Position numbers and translations under genes: made by a program. This document shows positions 8,871-17,645 of a DNA stretch of 64,000 nucleotides, piece by piece. Source of the DNA: Paenibacillus sp. 481 (GTDB lineage Bacteria; Bacillota; Bacilli; Paenibacillales; Paenibacillaceae); contig NZ_CP075175.1 in the NCBI RefSeq assembly GCF_021223605.1, forward strand, positions 1,015,001 to 1,079,000. The letters run 5' to 3'. Numbering within the stretch: position 1 is the first letter of the stretch; every line of letters begins with the position of its first letter. The notes under the pieces were generated by a model. It did not search any database, was not told where the DNA came from, and worked only from the letters and a program-made list of their open reading frames with translations.

Positions 8871-10187
8871 TTAATAGTAGCTACTGCCTTCTACGAATTC
8901 GAATTCGAAATCGGCGATGCGTACAATCGTGCCGTCTTTGGCTCCACGTTTACGCAATTCTTCATCCACGCCCATATGGCGCAATGTATTTGCAAAACGC
9001 AAAATAGCATCATGCGTATGCATTTGCATTCGCTTCATCATATTCTCGATCGCTTCGCTCTCGACTACGAACATTTCGTTCTCACGGCGAATCGTAAATT
9101 GAGGACCTTCTGACTTTTTATTCAAGCGATAAATTTTGCGCTCTTCCACTTCCGCAACATCTTCAACTTCAAGCTCCTGCGGCAATGACTCCAAAATCTC
9201 CATCGCTTTGTACATCAGTTCATTAATGCCTTGTCTCGTTAACGATGAGATTGGAACAACTTCAATTTCTTGACCTGTCGCTTCTTTAATCTGCTGTTTA
9301 AACGCAGCCAGATTCTCTTCTGCTTCAGGCATATCCATCTTGTTAGCCGCAATAATCTGCGGACGCTCCGTTAGCTTCTCATTGTATAGCTTCAACTCGT
9401 CATTAATCTTAGTCCAATCCTCAAACGGATCGCGACCTTCCATACCGGACATATCAACAACGTGAATGATGATGCGCGTACGCTCAACGTGGCGCAGGAA
9501 CTCATGGCCTAAGCCAATCCCTGTATGTGCGCCTTCGATCAAACCTGGCAAGTCAGCCATCACGAAGGTGCGGTCATCTCCGAGTGAGACAACTCCTAAG
9601 TTAGGTGTAATCGTCGTAAAATGATACGCGCCGATTTTCGGCTGAGCCGATGACACGACAGACAGCAATGTTGATTTACCCACACTTGGAAAACCAACCA
9701 AACCAACATCCGCCATCACTTTCAATTCCAAGACGATATAACGCTCTTGCCCTTCTCCACCATGCTCGGCCAATTCTGGCGCTGGGTTCGCAGGTGTCGC
9801 AAAACGCGTATTACCGCGACCTCCACGACCACCTTTAGCAACAACAACTTGTTGCCCGTGACGAGTCAAGTCAGCAATAACTTCATTCGTATCATCGTCA
9901 ACGACTACCGTTCCAGGCGGAACGCGTACGATCATATGATCCGCATTCGCACCATGCTGGCTCTTGTTACGTCCTTTTACACCACGTGGCGCTTTAAAAT
10001 GTCGTTGGTAACGAAAATCGACTAGCGTTCGCAATCCTTCGTCAACTCGGAAGATAACATGACCACCATTACCTCCGTCACCACCAGCAGGACCACCGTT
10101 TGGCACGTACTTCTCACGACGGAATGCGACTAGACCATCGCCACCGTCGCCACCTTTAACATATATCTTCGCTTTATCTATGAACAT
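8871..10187 (-). CDS. obgE: GTPase Obg
   Basis: A ribosome-associated essential GTPase of 438 residues, linked to 50S maturation and, in B. subtilis, to the stress response and Spo0A activation. It has the glycine-rich Obg fold (about 1-158, [18 protein letters not shown]), the G domain with G1 [10 protein letters not shown]3 DLPGLIEGA and G4 NKMD, and a C-terminal OCT domain (about 355-430, [14 protein letters not shown]). Start ATG with AGAGGTG upstream. It is 12 bases downstream of spo0B, as in B. subtilis. Confidence 0.97.
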   Translation of the reverse strand: MFIDKAKIYVKGGDGGDGLVAFRREKYVPNGGPAGGDGGNGGHVIFRVDEGLRTLVDFRYQRHFKAPRGVKGRNKSQHGANADHMIVRVPPGTVVVDDDTNEVIADLTRHGQQVVVAKGGRGGRGNTRFATPANPAPELAEHGGEGQERYIVLELKVMADVGLVGFPSVGKSTLLSVVSSAQPKIGAYHFTTITPNLGVVSLGDDRTFVMADLPGLIEGAHTGIGLGHEFLRHVERTRIIIHVVDMSGMEGRDPFEDWTKINDELKLYNEKLTERPQIIAANKMDMPEAEENLAAFKQQIKEATGQEIEVVPISSLTRQGINELMYKAMEILESLPQELEVEDVAEVEERKIYRLNKKSEGPQFTIRRENEMFVVESEAIENMMKRMQMHTHDAILRFANTLRHMGVDEELRKRGAKDGTIVRIADFEFEFVEGSSYY

Positions 10188-10199
10188 GTTGTCACCTCT

Positions 10200-10967
10200 T
10201 TATGCACTACACGGCACGACTAATTGATAAGCCTCTTTCACATCACAAGTTTCATCCTGCTTCACAGACAACTGCTCCAGCCGCACGTTGCGTTCTGATG
10301 CAATACGTTTCAATTGCTCGGCCACCTCGCCCGGCCGAAGCAGTTTCCCTTCATACTGATAGCGAATAACGAGCCCTTCTGGCTCACGAGCAAACGCCAA
10401 ATGCAATGGATTCGAGTGCTCGATCTCTACTTTGGGCGCAAAGCGGAACGTCTGAACGGCTTGAATTACAACATCTGTCAGCTGGTGTTCGTTAACAGCC
10501 AGTGCAAGTCGGTTAAGCTCAAGTGAGTCTGGTATTGAAACTTGCAGCGGCATCGTTCCCCCTGACGTTCGATGATGCATAATAAACATGACCAGTTCAG
10601 GTACGCCTAGTTTTGAAATGCGGCTTTCTTCAGTCATTCGTGCTTTTATTGTTTCCACGCACACCGGCAATTTATCGTACTTTTTCAAGCGGACATAGCC
10701 GTACAACAATTGTAAATCATTCATCCAGTCATGTCGTTGATGATGCATTAAATCGAGAGCAGAACTATGTGCTGCTCGAATCAAGCGTCGCTCTTGAGCT
10801 ATTCGCTCACGTATATACAGGTTGGCCCCAAACGATAAGCTAGCTATAAGGATGATAACTGTCACAATCCGCCAAAGAAGCGGCACATTCAAGACGATGA
10901 GCAACATAGCACAACTTGTCGCTACAATCGCGCTTATTCCTTGCATGATGCGCATCTTATTCATCAT
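10200..10967 (-). CDS. spo0B: Sporulation phosphorelay protein Spo0B
   Basis: The phosphotransferase between Spo0F and Spo0A. It has 255 residues. Two N-terminal hydrophobic segments (about residues 10-48) suggest membrane attachment, which the classical 192-residue B. subtilis protein lacks. The phosphoacceptor histidine lies in HHQRHDWMNDLQLLYGYV (about residue 78); the C-terminal half would be the ATPase-like dimer domain. ATG start with GAGGGG upstream. The location directly before obgE and near rpmA supports the assignment. A sensor-kinase fragment is the alternative, but there are no N/G-box ATP motifs. Confidence 0.82.
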   Translation of the reverse strand: MMNKMRIMQGISAIVATSCAMLLIVLNVPLLWRIVTVIILIASLSFGANLYIRERIAQERRLIRAAHSSALDLMHHQRHDWMNDLQLLYGYVRLKKYDKLPVCVETIKARMTEESRISKLGVPELVMFIMHHRTSGGTMPLQVSIPDSLELNRLALAVNEHQLTDVVIQAVQTFRFAPKVEIEHSNPLHLAFAREPEGLVIRYQYEGKLLRPGEVAEQLKRIASERNVRLEQLSVKQDETCDVKEAYQLVVPCSA

Positions 10968-11015
10968 TACGCCCCTCGCTTATATTTTCCAAATATGTAC
11001 AAACTCCCATCCTTT

Positions 11016-11045
11016 AGTATAACACGGCTTTACGGGCACGTCCAA
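11016..11045 (-). promoter_or_regulatory. Sigma-A promoter of spo0B-obgE
   Basis: TTGGAC (11040-11045) and TATACT (11016-11021) are separated by 18 bases on the minus strand, about 50 bases before the spo0B start. Confidence 0.6.
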
Positions 11046-11206
11046 ACTTAGCGGAATTTGTTTAATTGAAAAATGGAAGACTTCATATCATGTACATTAA
11101 CTTAGCTGTTATGCATCTGCAATTTCAATCATGGAGTGAATGGATAAGCAGAAACGGCTATGCTGTTCATTCGTTGTCTATGACAGCACCAACCGTTTCT
11201 ATGATA

Positions 11207-11238
11207 AGAAAAAACCCCCGGCCAAAGCCGAGGGTTTG
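11207..11238 (-). terminator. Terminator after rpmA
   Basis: A minus-strand stem AACCCTCGGC / GCCGGGGGTT followed by T6 closes the rplU-prp-rpmA operon. The remaining 11046-11206 holds nothing else I recognise. Confidence 0.85.
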
Positions 11239-11250
11239 TGTAACGTCGTC

Positions 11251-11562
11251 TTACTTCTCCATTGCTGCTGCAACTGGTGCAACTACAACTGGGTAGACGC
11301 TCACTTTTTTGCGATCGCGACCCCAACGTTCGAACTTCACGACGCCTTCCACTTTTGCGAACAATGTGTCATCTGTACCGATGCCAACATTGTTGCCTGG
11401 GTGAATTTTCGTACCGCGTTGACGCACCAAGATGCTACCTGCGGAAACCACTTGACCGTCAGCACGCTTAACGCCAAGACGTTTAGATCTGCTGTCACGA
11501 CCGTTCTTTGTGGAACCTACACCTTTTTTGGATGCGAACAACTGAAGGTTTAACTTCAACAT
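11251..11562 (-). CDS. rpmA: Ribosomal protein L27
   Basis: A 103-residue 50S protein near the peptidyl-transferase centre. It begins [14 protein letters not shown], the Firmicute-type N-terminal extension that the Prp protease cleaves after LQLFA before ribosome function; this is known from Staphylococcus aureus. The body has GSTKNGRDS and [11 protein letters not shown] chose ATG 11562, with GAGGAGG 8 bases upstream, over a frame-open start 7 codons earlier. Its processing enzyme is encoded immediately upstream. Confidence 0.95.
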   Translation of the reverse strand: MLKLNLQLFASKKGVGSTKNGRDSRSKRLGVKRADGQVVSAGSILVRQRGTKIHPGNNVGIGTDDTLFAKVEGVVKFERWGRDRKKVSVYPVVVAPVAAAMEK

Positions 11563-11582
11563 ATGGTCAACCTCCTCGCTCA

Positions 11583-11909
11583 TTATTGGTCTTCTATCTG
11601 AAGATACTTTCCGTATGAATCTTCAATGGTTTGTAAACTAACGATCATCGATTCCAGCAGCAGTTGAACTTGCGCTTCGATTACAGGTGGATATTCCGAG
11701 GTCACTTGTCCACTCAGAAAACCGTCCTTCATCTTGCACTTCAGCTGCACACCTGCAAGCTTCTCGATAGCGTTGACCGCGCCCACCGTCACTGCCGAGA
11801 CACCGGCACATACCGTATCTTGACCGTGGGGAGCAAAATTCGCATGCCCCTTAACCGAGAAACTCTCAATCAAGCGGTTCGACTTACGCCGAATCGTAAC
11901 GCGAATCAT
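11583..11909 (-). CDS. prp: Prp cysteine protease that processes L27
   Basis: A 108-residue ribosomal-processing cysteine protease (YsxB family). The catalytic pair is visible in [21 protein letters not shown]: His of GHA and Cys of VCA, about 11 residues apart. It removes the N-terminal extension of L27, whose gene follows after 20 bases. ATG 11909 was chosen because AGAGGTG lies 6 bases upstream; the GTG three codons earlier overlaps that site. It sits between rplU and rpmA, the conserved position. Confidence 0.93.
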   Translation of the reverse strand: MIRVTIRRKSNRLIESFSVKGHANFAPHGQDTVCAGVSAVTVGAVNAIEKLAGVQLKCKMKDGFLSGQVTSEYPPVIEAQVQLLLESMIVSLQTIEDSYGKYLQIEDQ

Positions 11910-11921
11910 ACGGCACACCTC

Positions 11922-12233
11922 TTACGCTTGGATTTTTTCAATCGTCACTTTCGTGTACGGTTGACGATGACCTTGCTTACGACGGTAGTTCTTTTTCGCT
12001 TTGTATTTGTAAACAGTGATTTTCGCACCTTTACCTTGTTTCTCGACTTTCGCTGTTACTGTAGCACCAGATACTACTGGAGCTCCTGTAACCAAACCAC
12101 CGTCTTTAGAAACAGCCAATACGCGATCGAACGTTACGCTTTCGCCGTCAACAGCGTCCAATTTCTCAATGAACAATACATCGCCCTCTTGGACTTTGTA
12201 CTGCTTGCCGCCTGTCTCAATAATTGCGTACAT
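11922..12233 (-). CDS. rplU: Ribosomal protein L21
   Basis: A 103-residue 50S subunit protein that binds 23S rRNA. The start [18 protein letters not shown] and the end [18 protein letters not shown] are diagnostic. ATG 12233 follows AGGAGGTG by 7 bases. First gene of the rplU-prp-rpmA operon, preceded by a structured leader. Confidence 0.97.
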   Translation of the reverse strand: MYAIIETGGKQYKVQEGDVLFIEKLDAVDGESVTFDRVLAVSKDGGLVTGAPVVSGATVTAKVEKQGKGAKITVYKYKAKKNYRRKQGHRQPYTKVTIEKIQA

Positions 12234-12351
12234 TGTGTTGCACCTCCTCATGTCTCAGACTCGCCTATACAGGTGGCGACGCAATTGCATCACACTTGAA
12301 TACCTGTTCCGAGCGGTTACAGCATGTGCATCCACTAACTTAAACACATAC
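12234..12351 (-). promoter_or_regulatory. L21 leader (putative autoregulatory RNA)
   Basis: A leader of roughly 115 bases between the promoter and rplU. Near the start codon it contains a small stem TCGCC / GGCGA followed by GTCTGAGACATGAGGAGGTG, the arrangement I associate with the Firmicute L21 leader family. The family assignment is from memory; an Rfam covariance search (L21_leader) would settle it. Confidence 0.5.
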
Positions 12352-12357
12352 CAGTAA

Positions 12358-12386
12358 ATCTTATCATACCATTTTCAATAAATCAA
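12358..12386 (-). promoter_or_regulatory. Sigma-A promoter of rplU-prp-rpmA
   Basis: TTGATT (12381-12386) and TAAGAT (12358-12363) are separated by 17 bases on the minus strand, just past the rng stop codon. Confidence 0.6.
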
Positions 12387-12394
12387 CGAATAAA

Positions 12395-13651
12395 TTACGT
12401 TCCTTTATGAACGGCTGCGGTCTGCACCAGTCCAGTTCCTTCACAACTCGTGCAAGGTTCGAACAGTTGGTTCATAACTTGTTCACGCACTTTTTTGCGC
12501 GTAAGTTCAAGCAGCCCAAGCTTTGTCCAGCCGACGACCATACACTTGGTCCGGTCTTTTTTCATTACCGTCTCTAAACGTTCAACGATTCGTTGCCGAT
12601 TCTCATCTGAATCCATATCGATAAAATCGACAATGATGATTCCTCCGATATCCCGTAGGCGGATAAGACGCGCAATTTCTTCCGCCGCTTCCATATTCGT
12701 AACGTAAACCGTTTCTTCCAAATGGCTATTGCCCGTGTATTTCCCCGTATTCACGTCTACTACCGTCAATGCTTCCGTTTGGTCCCAAACTAGATATCCG
12801 CCGCTTTGCAGCCACGTTTTGCGTTGGAACGCCTTGTCTAACTGCTCATCAATTCGATAACGTCTAAACAACGGTTCAGTTTTGTCCTTATATACGGATA
12901 TGCGATTAGCCAATCCTAAGTCAAATGATTGAACGAGCGTTGTGATTTGCTTCGCTTGACGTACATCATCAATGAGCAATTGTTCAATATCGTGTGAAAA
13001 CGCATCACGTACTAACCGCTCAACCATGTTGATATCTCGATGAAGTAATGCTGGCGCTGCCGTCTGCTGCGCACGGGCTGCTATGTACTGCCAACGTTCA
13101 CGCAACGATTGAGCGTCTGCCTCCAGCAAATCTATCGGCTCGTTTGCAGCGACAGTCCGAATAATAAAGCCTTCTTCGTTCTGTCGTATACTTTCGGCAA
13201 GTTGCTTCAAGCGGTTTCGCTCTGCTTCGCGGTCAATTTTTTTAGAAACACCGATATAATCGGCATATGGCATGTACACCGAAAATCTGCCGGGCAAGGA
13301 ATAATGTGTTGTGACACGTGCACCCTTGTTGCCAAGCGGCTCCTTGATCACTTGAACAATCAGTTCCTGGCCGACATGAAGCAGGCTTGAAATCGGAGGT
13401 TGTTCTTTAGGTTGTTTCTCCAAATGCGGATGCAAGCAATCATCGACGTACAGAAATGCATTTTTCTTCTGACCAATATCTACAAAAGCGGCCTGCATTC
13501 CCGGAAGCACATTTACAACGCGACCTTTGTAAAAGCTGCCAACGAGCGCCCAGCCCGTCGCGCGTTCGACCGCATATTCAATAAGTCGACCGTGTTCCAA
13601 TAGCGCCATTTGCGTCACTTGTTCCTCACAGTGAACAATTATTTGATTCAT
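12395..13651 (-). CDS. rng: Ribonuclease E/G family endoribonuclease
   Basis: A 418-residue RNase G-type enzyme, presumably cleaving single-stranded A/U-rich RNA in rRNA processing and mRNA turnover. An S1 RNA-binding domain is at about 35-115 (GSFYKGRVVNVLPGMQAAFVD). The DNase I-like catalytic part carries VVDVNTGKYTG and IIIVDFIDMD, whose acidic residues bind Mg. The zinc-link motif CTSCEGTG is near the C-terminus. There is no long RNase E C-terminal scaffold. B. subtilis lacks this family and relies on RNase Y and RNases J. The gene lies between spoIVFB and rplU. Confidence 0.92.
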   Translation of the reverse strand: MNQIIVHCEEQVTQMALLEHGRLIEYAVERATGWALVGSFYKGRVVNVLPGMQAAFVDIGQKKNAFLYVDDCLHPHLEKQPKEQPPISSLLHVGQELIVQVIKEPLGNKGARVTTHYSLPGRFSVYMPYADYIGVSKKIDREAERNRLKQLAESIRQNEEGFIIRTVAANEPIDLLEADAQSLRERWQYIAARAQQTAAPALLHRDINMVERLVRDAFSHDIEQLLIDDVRQAKQITTLVQSFDLGLANRISVYKDKTEPLFRRYRIDEQLDKAFQRKTWLQSGGYLVWDQTEALTVVDVNTGKYTGNSHLEETVYVTNMEAAEEIARLIRLRDIGGIIIVDFIDMDSDENRQRIVERLETVMKKDRTKCMVVGWTKLGLLELTRKKVREQVMNQLFEPCTSCEGTGLVQTAAVHKGT

Positions 13652-13755
13652 GGCATCACCCTCTACTACAGCGCGTCAAATTCTATTGTAACACGAAGCA
13701 GTCAGTGGTGAACATGCCGCATTATGGAACGGTAAAAAATATTATTTATCGCCTG

Positions 13756-14655
13756 TCATGTTATCGATTTCGGTACGTTTTTTCCTTGTACAGCGTCTGT
13801 GTGCAACAAGGGTGGGTCGGCAAAATAGGCATCAATCAACTGCTGCTCAGGGACGATGCGTTGTATGCGTCCATTGCTGTTCATGACGTATACAATGTGA
13901 TAAGCATCTTTTTGCAGCAGACGAACGATGTCGGAAAGTGGACGCCCCATCTGGGCAATGATTGGTCGCCCTACAGAGACTTGGCGTTCCCAACGACGCA
14001 GCCTAAGCGGACGATGCATAAGAAATCGCACAAATCGGTAAGGAGTGTTACGCCATTCTGTCCAGTTTGTCCAAAGTAAAAATAGAGCCAGCACTAATAT
14101 GTTCAGATGAATACCCCCACCGTGTACAAGCGACGACAAAGCGAAAAGTCCCATGACTACGCTCATGATGATGCTGATCCATGCACCGTATACGAGTGTA
14201 CGATGGTAGCTCATCCATAACGAACAAAGCGCCTGCACGATGCGGCCACCATCCAATGGTAATATAGGAAGTAAATTAAACAGGGCAATAAAAGCGTTGG
14301 CTTCAATAAAGTGAGCCGTCCATTCCGTGCTCCACCAGCCCATTTGCTCACAGCCTAAGGCAATGACAATGAGAATCGCATTTTGCAGCGGCCCTGCTGC
14401 AGCCACTACACATTCTTGCCATGCCGGAGCTAATGCGCCGTCGTTCGATTCAGCCACCCCTCCAAACGGTAGTAACTTCACTTCCTCTATAGACCACCCC
14501 AATAATCGTGCAGCAACGACATGCCCCATTTCATGAATAAACACGATGGAAAACAGGACAAGTAGTTCTAAAATATGTCCTGTTATAGCAGACACACCAA
14601 GAATAAGTACAAACAAAGGATGCAATGAAAACGTCGTCCCACCCCACCTAATCAA
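13756..14655 (-). CDS. spoIVFB: Intramembrane metalloprotease SpoIVFB
   Basis: An M50-family protease of 299 residues that processes pro-sigma-K in the mother cell during sporulation. It has several membrane segments, the zinc motif HEMGH in VFIHEMGHVVAARLLG (about residue 42), and the second motif LPILPLDGGRI (about 133). A C-terminal CBS-like domain (about 230-290, IAQMGRPLSDIVRLLQKD) is present, known to sense ATP in the B. subtilis enzyme. The start overlaps the spoIVFA end by 8 bases, suggesting coupling. Confidence 0.93.
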   Translation of the reverse strand: MIRWGGTTFSLHPLFVLILGVSAITGHILELLVLFSIVFIHEMGHVVAARLLGWSIEEVKLLPFGGVAESNDGALAPAWQECVVAAAGPLQNAILIVIALGCEQMGWWSTEWTAHFIEANAFIALFNLLPILPLDGGRIVQALCSLWMSYHRTLVYGAWISIIMSVVMGLFALSSLVHGGGIHLNILVLALFLLWTNWTEWRNTPYRFVRFLMHRPLRLRRWERQVSVGRPIIAQMGRPLSDIVRLLQKDAYHIVYVMNSNGRIQRIVPEQQLIDAYFADPPLLHTDAVQGKNVPKSIT

Positions 14656-15523
14656 AATGCATCACATCGGTAGGGTCAACGTAGCGACCATCTTTTTGTA
14701 CAGCAAAAAACAGTCGTGATGACTCTGGGTTTTTACCACCTTTCATTTTTCCCAGCTTTGTGCCAGCTTCAATCCAATCGTTCACCTGAACAACGCTTTG
14801 CTCAAGTTGACCATATTCCGTAATCCAGCCGCCCTCATGCTGGACAGTGATGTTTACTGTTCGGTTTCTAGGGTCTTCTTTCGTAGCAATAATCCGTCCC
14901 GTCCCCGCGCTTACAACTTCTGCACCAGAGGAGGATGGTTGAATATGTATCCCTTTTAAACTTAATGCAAAAGGCTGAACGATTGTCCCCGCAATGGGCG
15001 CTTGCCATAATTGTTTCCTTGCTGATGCTGACTGCGTTTCCTTATTTGTGTTAGAGAACAGAGGGATAAAAGAGGGTGTACCTGCAAATGCTGACTCGTA
15101 CCAAGCTGCAACTGCTTCGGTATTCATTTCTTGTGTAAACGCTTGAGCAATCCATCCTCGCATCGGAGCGTTCCAATCTGCTGGAAATCGTAGGATGACA
15201 ACTGCGACAATCGTAATCATGACAGCGGCAACAATACGCAGCCGTAGGGGCCCCCACATGTTCCAGCCGCCTTCTTGTTCATGATGGTGCTTTCCGTATC
15301 CTTCATACCAATGCATGTTGGCTGCTTTTTCTCTCCACTGCATTTCCGGGTCTCGTTCTAAGTCTGTATCTTCTTTATCTGTTAAGTGTGAAGTCCTGAC
15401 AGCATCATGGGGAACAAGCATAGGATAAGATCCCACTTCTACGGTCTCTCCTGCTGATACTGATTCGCTGCACGTAAGCTGACGTATTCGCTCTTGCCGT
15501 CGTCTCCGAATGTCTTCTTTCAT
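14648..15523 (-). CDS. spoIVFA: SpoIVFA-like regulator with a degenerate M23 (LytM) domain
   Basis: A 291-residue membrane protein: a cytosolic N-terminal half, one transmembrane segment at about residues 105-125 (IVAAVMITIVAVVILRF), then an extracytoplasmic LytM domain (about 180-288). The metal ligands are missing: KGIHIQPSSSG replaces HxGxD and LFFAVQKDG replaces HxHFE, so it should not be an active peptidase. That matches SpoIVFA, which holds SpoIVFB inactive until cleaved by SpoIVB and CtpB. A CtpB-type S41 protease is at the right edge of this window. Confidence 0.82.
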   Translation of the reverse strand: MKEDIRRRRQERIRQLTCSESVSAGETVEVGSYPMLVPHDAVRTSHLTDKEDTDLERDPEMQWREKAANMHWYEGYGKHHHEQEGGWNMWGPLRLRIVAAVMITIVAVVILRFPADWNAPMRGWIAQAFTQEMNTEAVAAWYESAFAGTPSFIPLFSNTNKETQSASARKQLWQAPIAGTIVQPFALSLKGIHIQPSSSGAEVVSAGTGRIIATKEDPRNRTVNITVQHEGGWITEYGQLEQSVVQVNDWIEAGTKLGKMKGGKNPESSRLFFAVQKDGRYVDPTDVMHFD

Positions 15524-15544
15524 ACTCCATCCCTGCCCTTATGA

Positions 15545-15573
15545 ATAGAATGGCTTCTATTTCAAATGTATGA
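15545..15573 (-). promoter_or_regulatory. Candidate sigma-E promoter for spoIVFA-spoIVFB
   Basis: On the minus strand TCATACA (15567-15573) and CATTCTAT (15545-15552) are 14 bases apart, a partial match to the sigma-E pattern (kmATAtT, 14, CATACAnT). The B. subtilis spoIVF operon is sigma-E dependent. The match is imperfect. Confidence 0.35.
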
Positions 15574-15600
15574 CAAGCTCGTCCGGGATATGAGCATCGC

Positions 15601-15650
15601 AAAAAGGCTTTGCAGACCCTTTTCATAACGAGAAGGTTCGACAAAGCCTT
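15601..15650 (-). terminator. Terminator after rodA
   Basis: The minus-strand stem AAGGCTTTG / CAAAGCCTT, extended by ACCTTCT / AAAAGGGT, is followed by T5. It separates the min-rodA genes from spoIVF. Confidence 0.8.
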
Positions 15651-15693
15651 GTGAACGTTGTGATTCTGTTATCACGGGATGATGTCGCAAGTG

Positions 15694-16839
15694 TTACGTG
15701 TCTAGCTGATACTTTTCCTGATGAATACGAATACTCATAACGAGCCCGATACACATCATATTCAGTAGCAACGACGTTCCACCGTAACTAATAAATGGAA
15801 GTGTAATCCCTGTGATCGGCATAATTCCGATCATCATGCCGATATTTTGGAATACTTGGAACACAAGCATCGACACGATACCTACAATGACATATGCGCC
15901 CCGCAAATCAAAACATTGGAATGAAATTAGAATCATGCGATAAATAAGCAAAAAGTAGATGAGTAGTAGCAATGCAGCCCCTTGAAAACCAAATTCCTCT
16001 CCGATGACGACAAAAATGGCATCCGAATACATCAGCGGAATGTAGCTGCGCTTCTTTAATTCACCGTCCATATAGCCGTCTCCGGACAAACCACCAGAAC
16101 CAATAGCGATAAGCGCATATTTGGATTGGTGAGCCTGGTCTTTTGTTGCAGCTTCTGGATTCACAAACGTGTTTATACGTTCGTACCAGTGATTTTTGCC
16201 AAGGTCTACGGCTAAAAATTGTTTAGTCTGAGCATTAAAGGTGGAAAACGCCAAAATAACGAGCGCAAGCATGGCCGCGACGATGACACCACCAATAAAC
16301 ACATGACGATATTTAATACCGCCAATCCACAACATACCCACTACAATAATAAGGAAAATAAGTGCATTACCTAAATCCGGCTGAATAACGACTAAACCGA
16401 ATGGGAGCAAGGTTACAAGAGCTAGCGGCACTAAATCTTTGGAAAACGTTAATGGATCACCGTCGCGCCGCCCAAGTAATTGTGCTAGCGCAAATATAAG
16501 TGTGATTTTTGCTAATTCCGCAGGCTGAAAAGATAGGCTCCCCATCTTAAACCAACCTTTAGCACCATTAATTTCTTGACCTATAATCAGAACCGCGATA
16601 AGTAACAATACGGTTATGCCTAAGGTGATAGGCCAACTCTTCAATAACCAACGATAATCAAACAGCGCTATTGCAAACAAGAGCAAAAATCCAGCAGCGT
16701 AAAAGTACACAGTCTTCATCGCTGTACCTTCAAATGAGCCTCCCACTGTAGCACTGTGAATAATTAACGGGCTAATAACCATAAATGCGAGCATAATTCC
16801 GACAATGACCCAGTCAATCTTTTTCAACTTGTTCAGCAC
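15694..16839 (-). CDS. rodA: SEDS-family peptidoglycan glycosyltransferase RodA
   Basis: A 381-residue polytopic membrane protein that polymerises glycan strands for cell elongation. SEDS landmarks are FQPAELAKI in a mid-protein helix, VIQPDLGNALIF, and the C-terminal GITLPFISYGGTSLL; about ten hydrophobic segments can be read. The start is a GTG 10 bases after minD with only a weak site, so it may depend on coupling to minD. Position beside minCD and mreBCD favours RodA over FtsW or SpoVE. Confidence 0.87.
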   Translation of the reverse strand: MLNKLKKIDWVIVGIMLAFMVISPLIIHSATVGGSFEGTAMKTVYFYAAGFLLLFAIALFDYRWLLKSWPITLGITVLLLIAVLIIGQEINGAKGWFKMGSLSFQPAELAKITLIFALAQLLGRRDGDPLTFSKDLVPLALVTLLPFGLVVIQPDLGNALIFLIIVVGMLWIGGIKYRHVFIGGVIVAAMLALVILAFSTFNAQTKQFLAVDLGKNHWYERINTFVNPEAATKDQAHQSKYALIAIGSGGLSGDGYMDGELKKRSYIPLMYSDAIFVVIGEEFGFQGAALLLLIYFLLIYRMILISFQCFDLRGAYVIVGIVSMLVFQVFQNIGMMIGIMPITGITLPFISYGGTSLLLNMMCIGLVMSIRIHQEKYQLDT

Positions 16840-16849
16840 GGCTTAATCA

Positions 16850-17641
16850 TCACACCCCAAAAAACTTTTTCATCCGGCTGAACACGCCTTTTTTCTGATC
16901 GAGCAGCATGAGCGGAACCGTATCGCCTAGAATACGGCGTGCAATGTTGCGGTACGCCATCGCTGCGGGCGATTCCGGATTCATCACCGTAGGCTCGCCT
17001 GCATTCGCTGCTTTGATCACAAGCTCATCATCCGGAACGATACCGATCAAATCAATATTAAGCACTTGCAAAATATCTTCGATATCTAGCATATCACCCG
17101 TCTTCACCATATTAGGGCGAATTCGGTTCACAATTAGCTTCGGCGATCCAATGTTAGCGTTCTCCAGCAAGCCAATAATGCGGTCAGCGTCACGTACAGC
17201 CGCATTTTCAGGCGTCGTTACGACGATCGCTTGGTCCGCTCCGGCAATCGCATTTTTGAAGCCCTGCTCAATCCCTGCTGGGCAATCGATAATGATATAT
17301 TCAAACTCTGCTTTTAATTCTGTCACAATTTGTTTCACTTGTTCAGGCGATACTGCGTGCTTATCTTTCGTTTGTGCCGCTGGTAACATGTACAATTCGT
17401 CAAAGCGCTTGTCTTTTACGAGCGCTTGATTCAATCGGCAACGGCCATCGACTACATCGCAGATGTCGTAAATAATCCGATTTTCTAATCCCATAACGAC
17501 ATCCAAGTTGCGTAAGCCGATATCCGTATCGATCATACACACTTTTTTGCCGAGCAAAGCAAGCGCTGTACCTAAATTGGCCGACGTCGTCGTCTTGCCG
17601 ACACCGCCTTTACCTGAAGTGACGACGATTGCCTCTCCCAT
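16850..17641 (-). CDS. minD: Septum-site ATPase MinD
   Basis: A 263-residue ParA/MinD-type ATPase that recruits MinC to the membrane and blocks polar septation. The deviant Walker A is VTSGKGGVGKTTTSANLG; switch and Walker B regions are DTDIGLRNLDVVMGLENR and YIIIDCPAG. The C-terminal amphipathic membrane-targeting helix (GVFSRMKKFFGV) is present. It follows minC by 4 bases. Confidence 0.97.
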   Translation of the reverse strand: MGEAIVVTSGKGGVGKTTTSANLGTALALLGKKVCMIDTDIGLRNLDVVMGLENRIIYDICDVVDGRCRLNQALVKDKRFDELYMLPAAQTKDKHAVSPEQVKQIVTELKAEFEYIIIDCPAGIEQGFKNAIAGADQAIVVTTPENAAVRDADRIIGLLENANIGSPKLIVNRIRPNMVKTGDMLDIEDILQVLNIDLIGIVPDDELVIKAANAGEPTVMNPESPAAMAYRNIARRILGDTVPLMLLDQKKGVFSRMKKFFGV

Positions 17642-17645
17642 GCCT

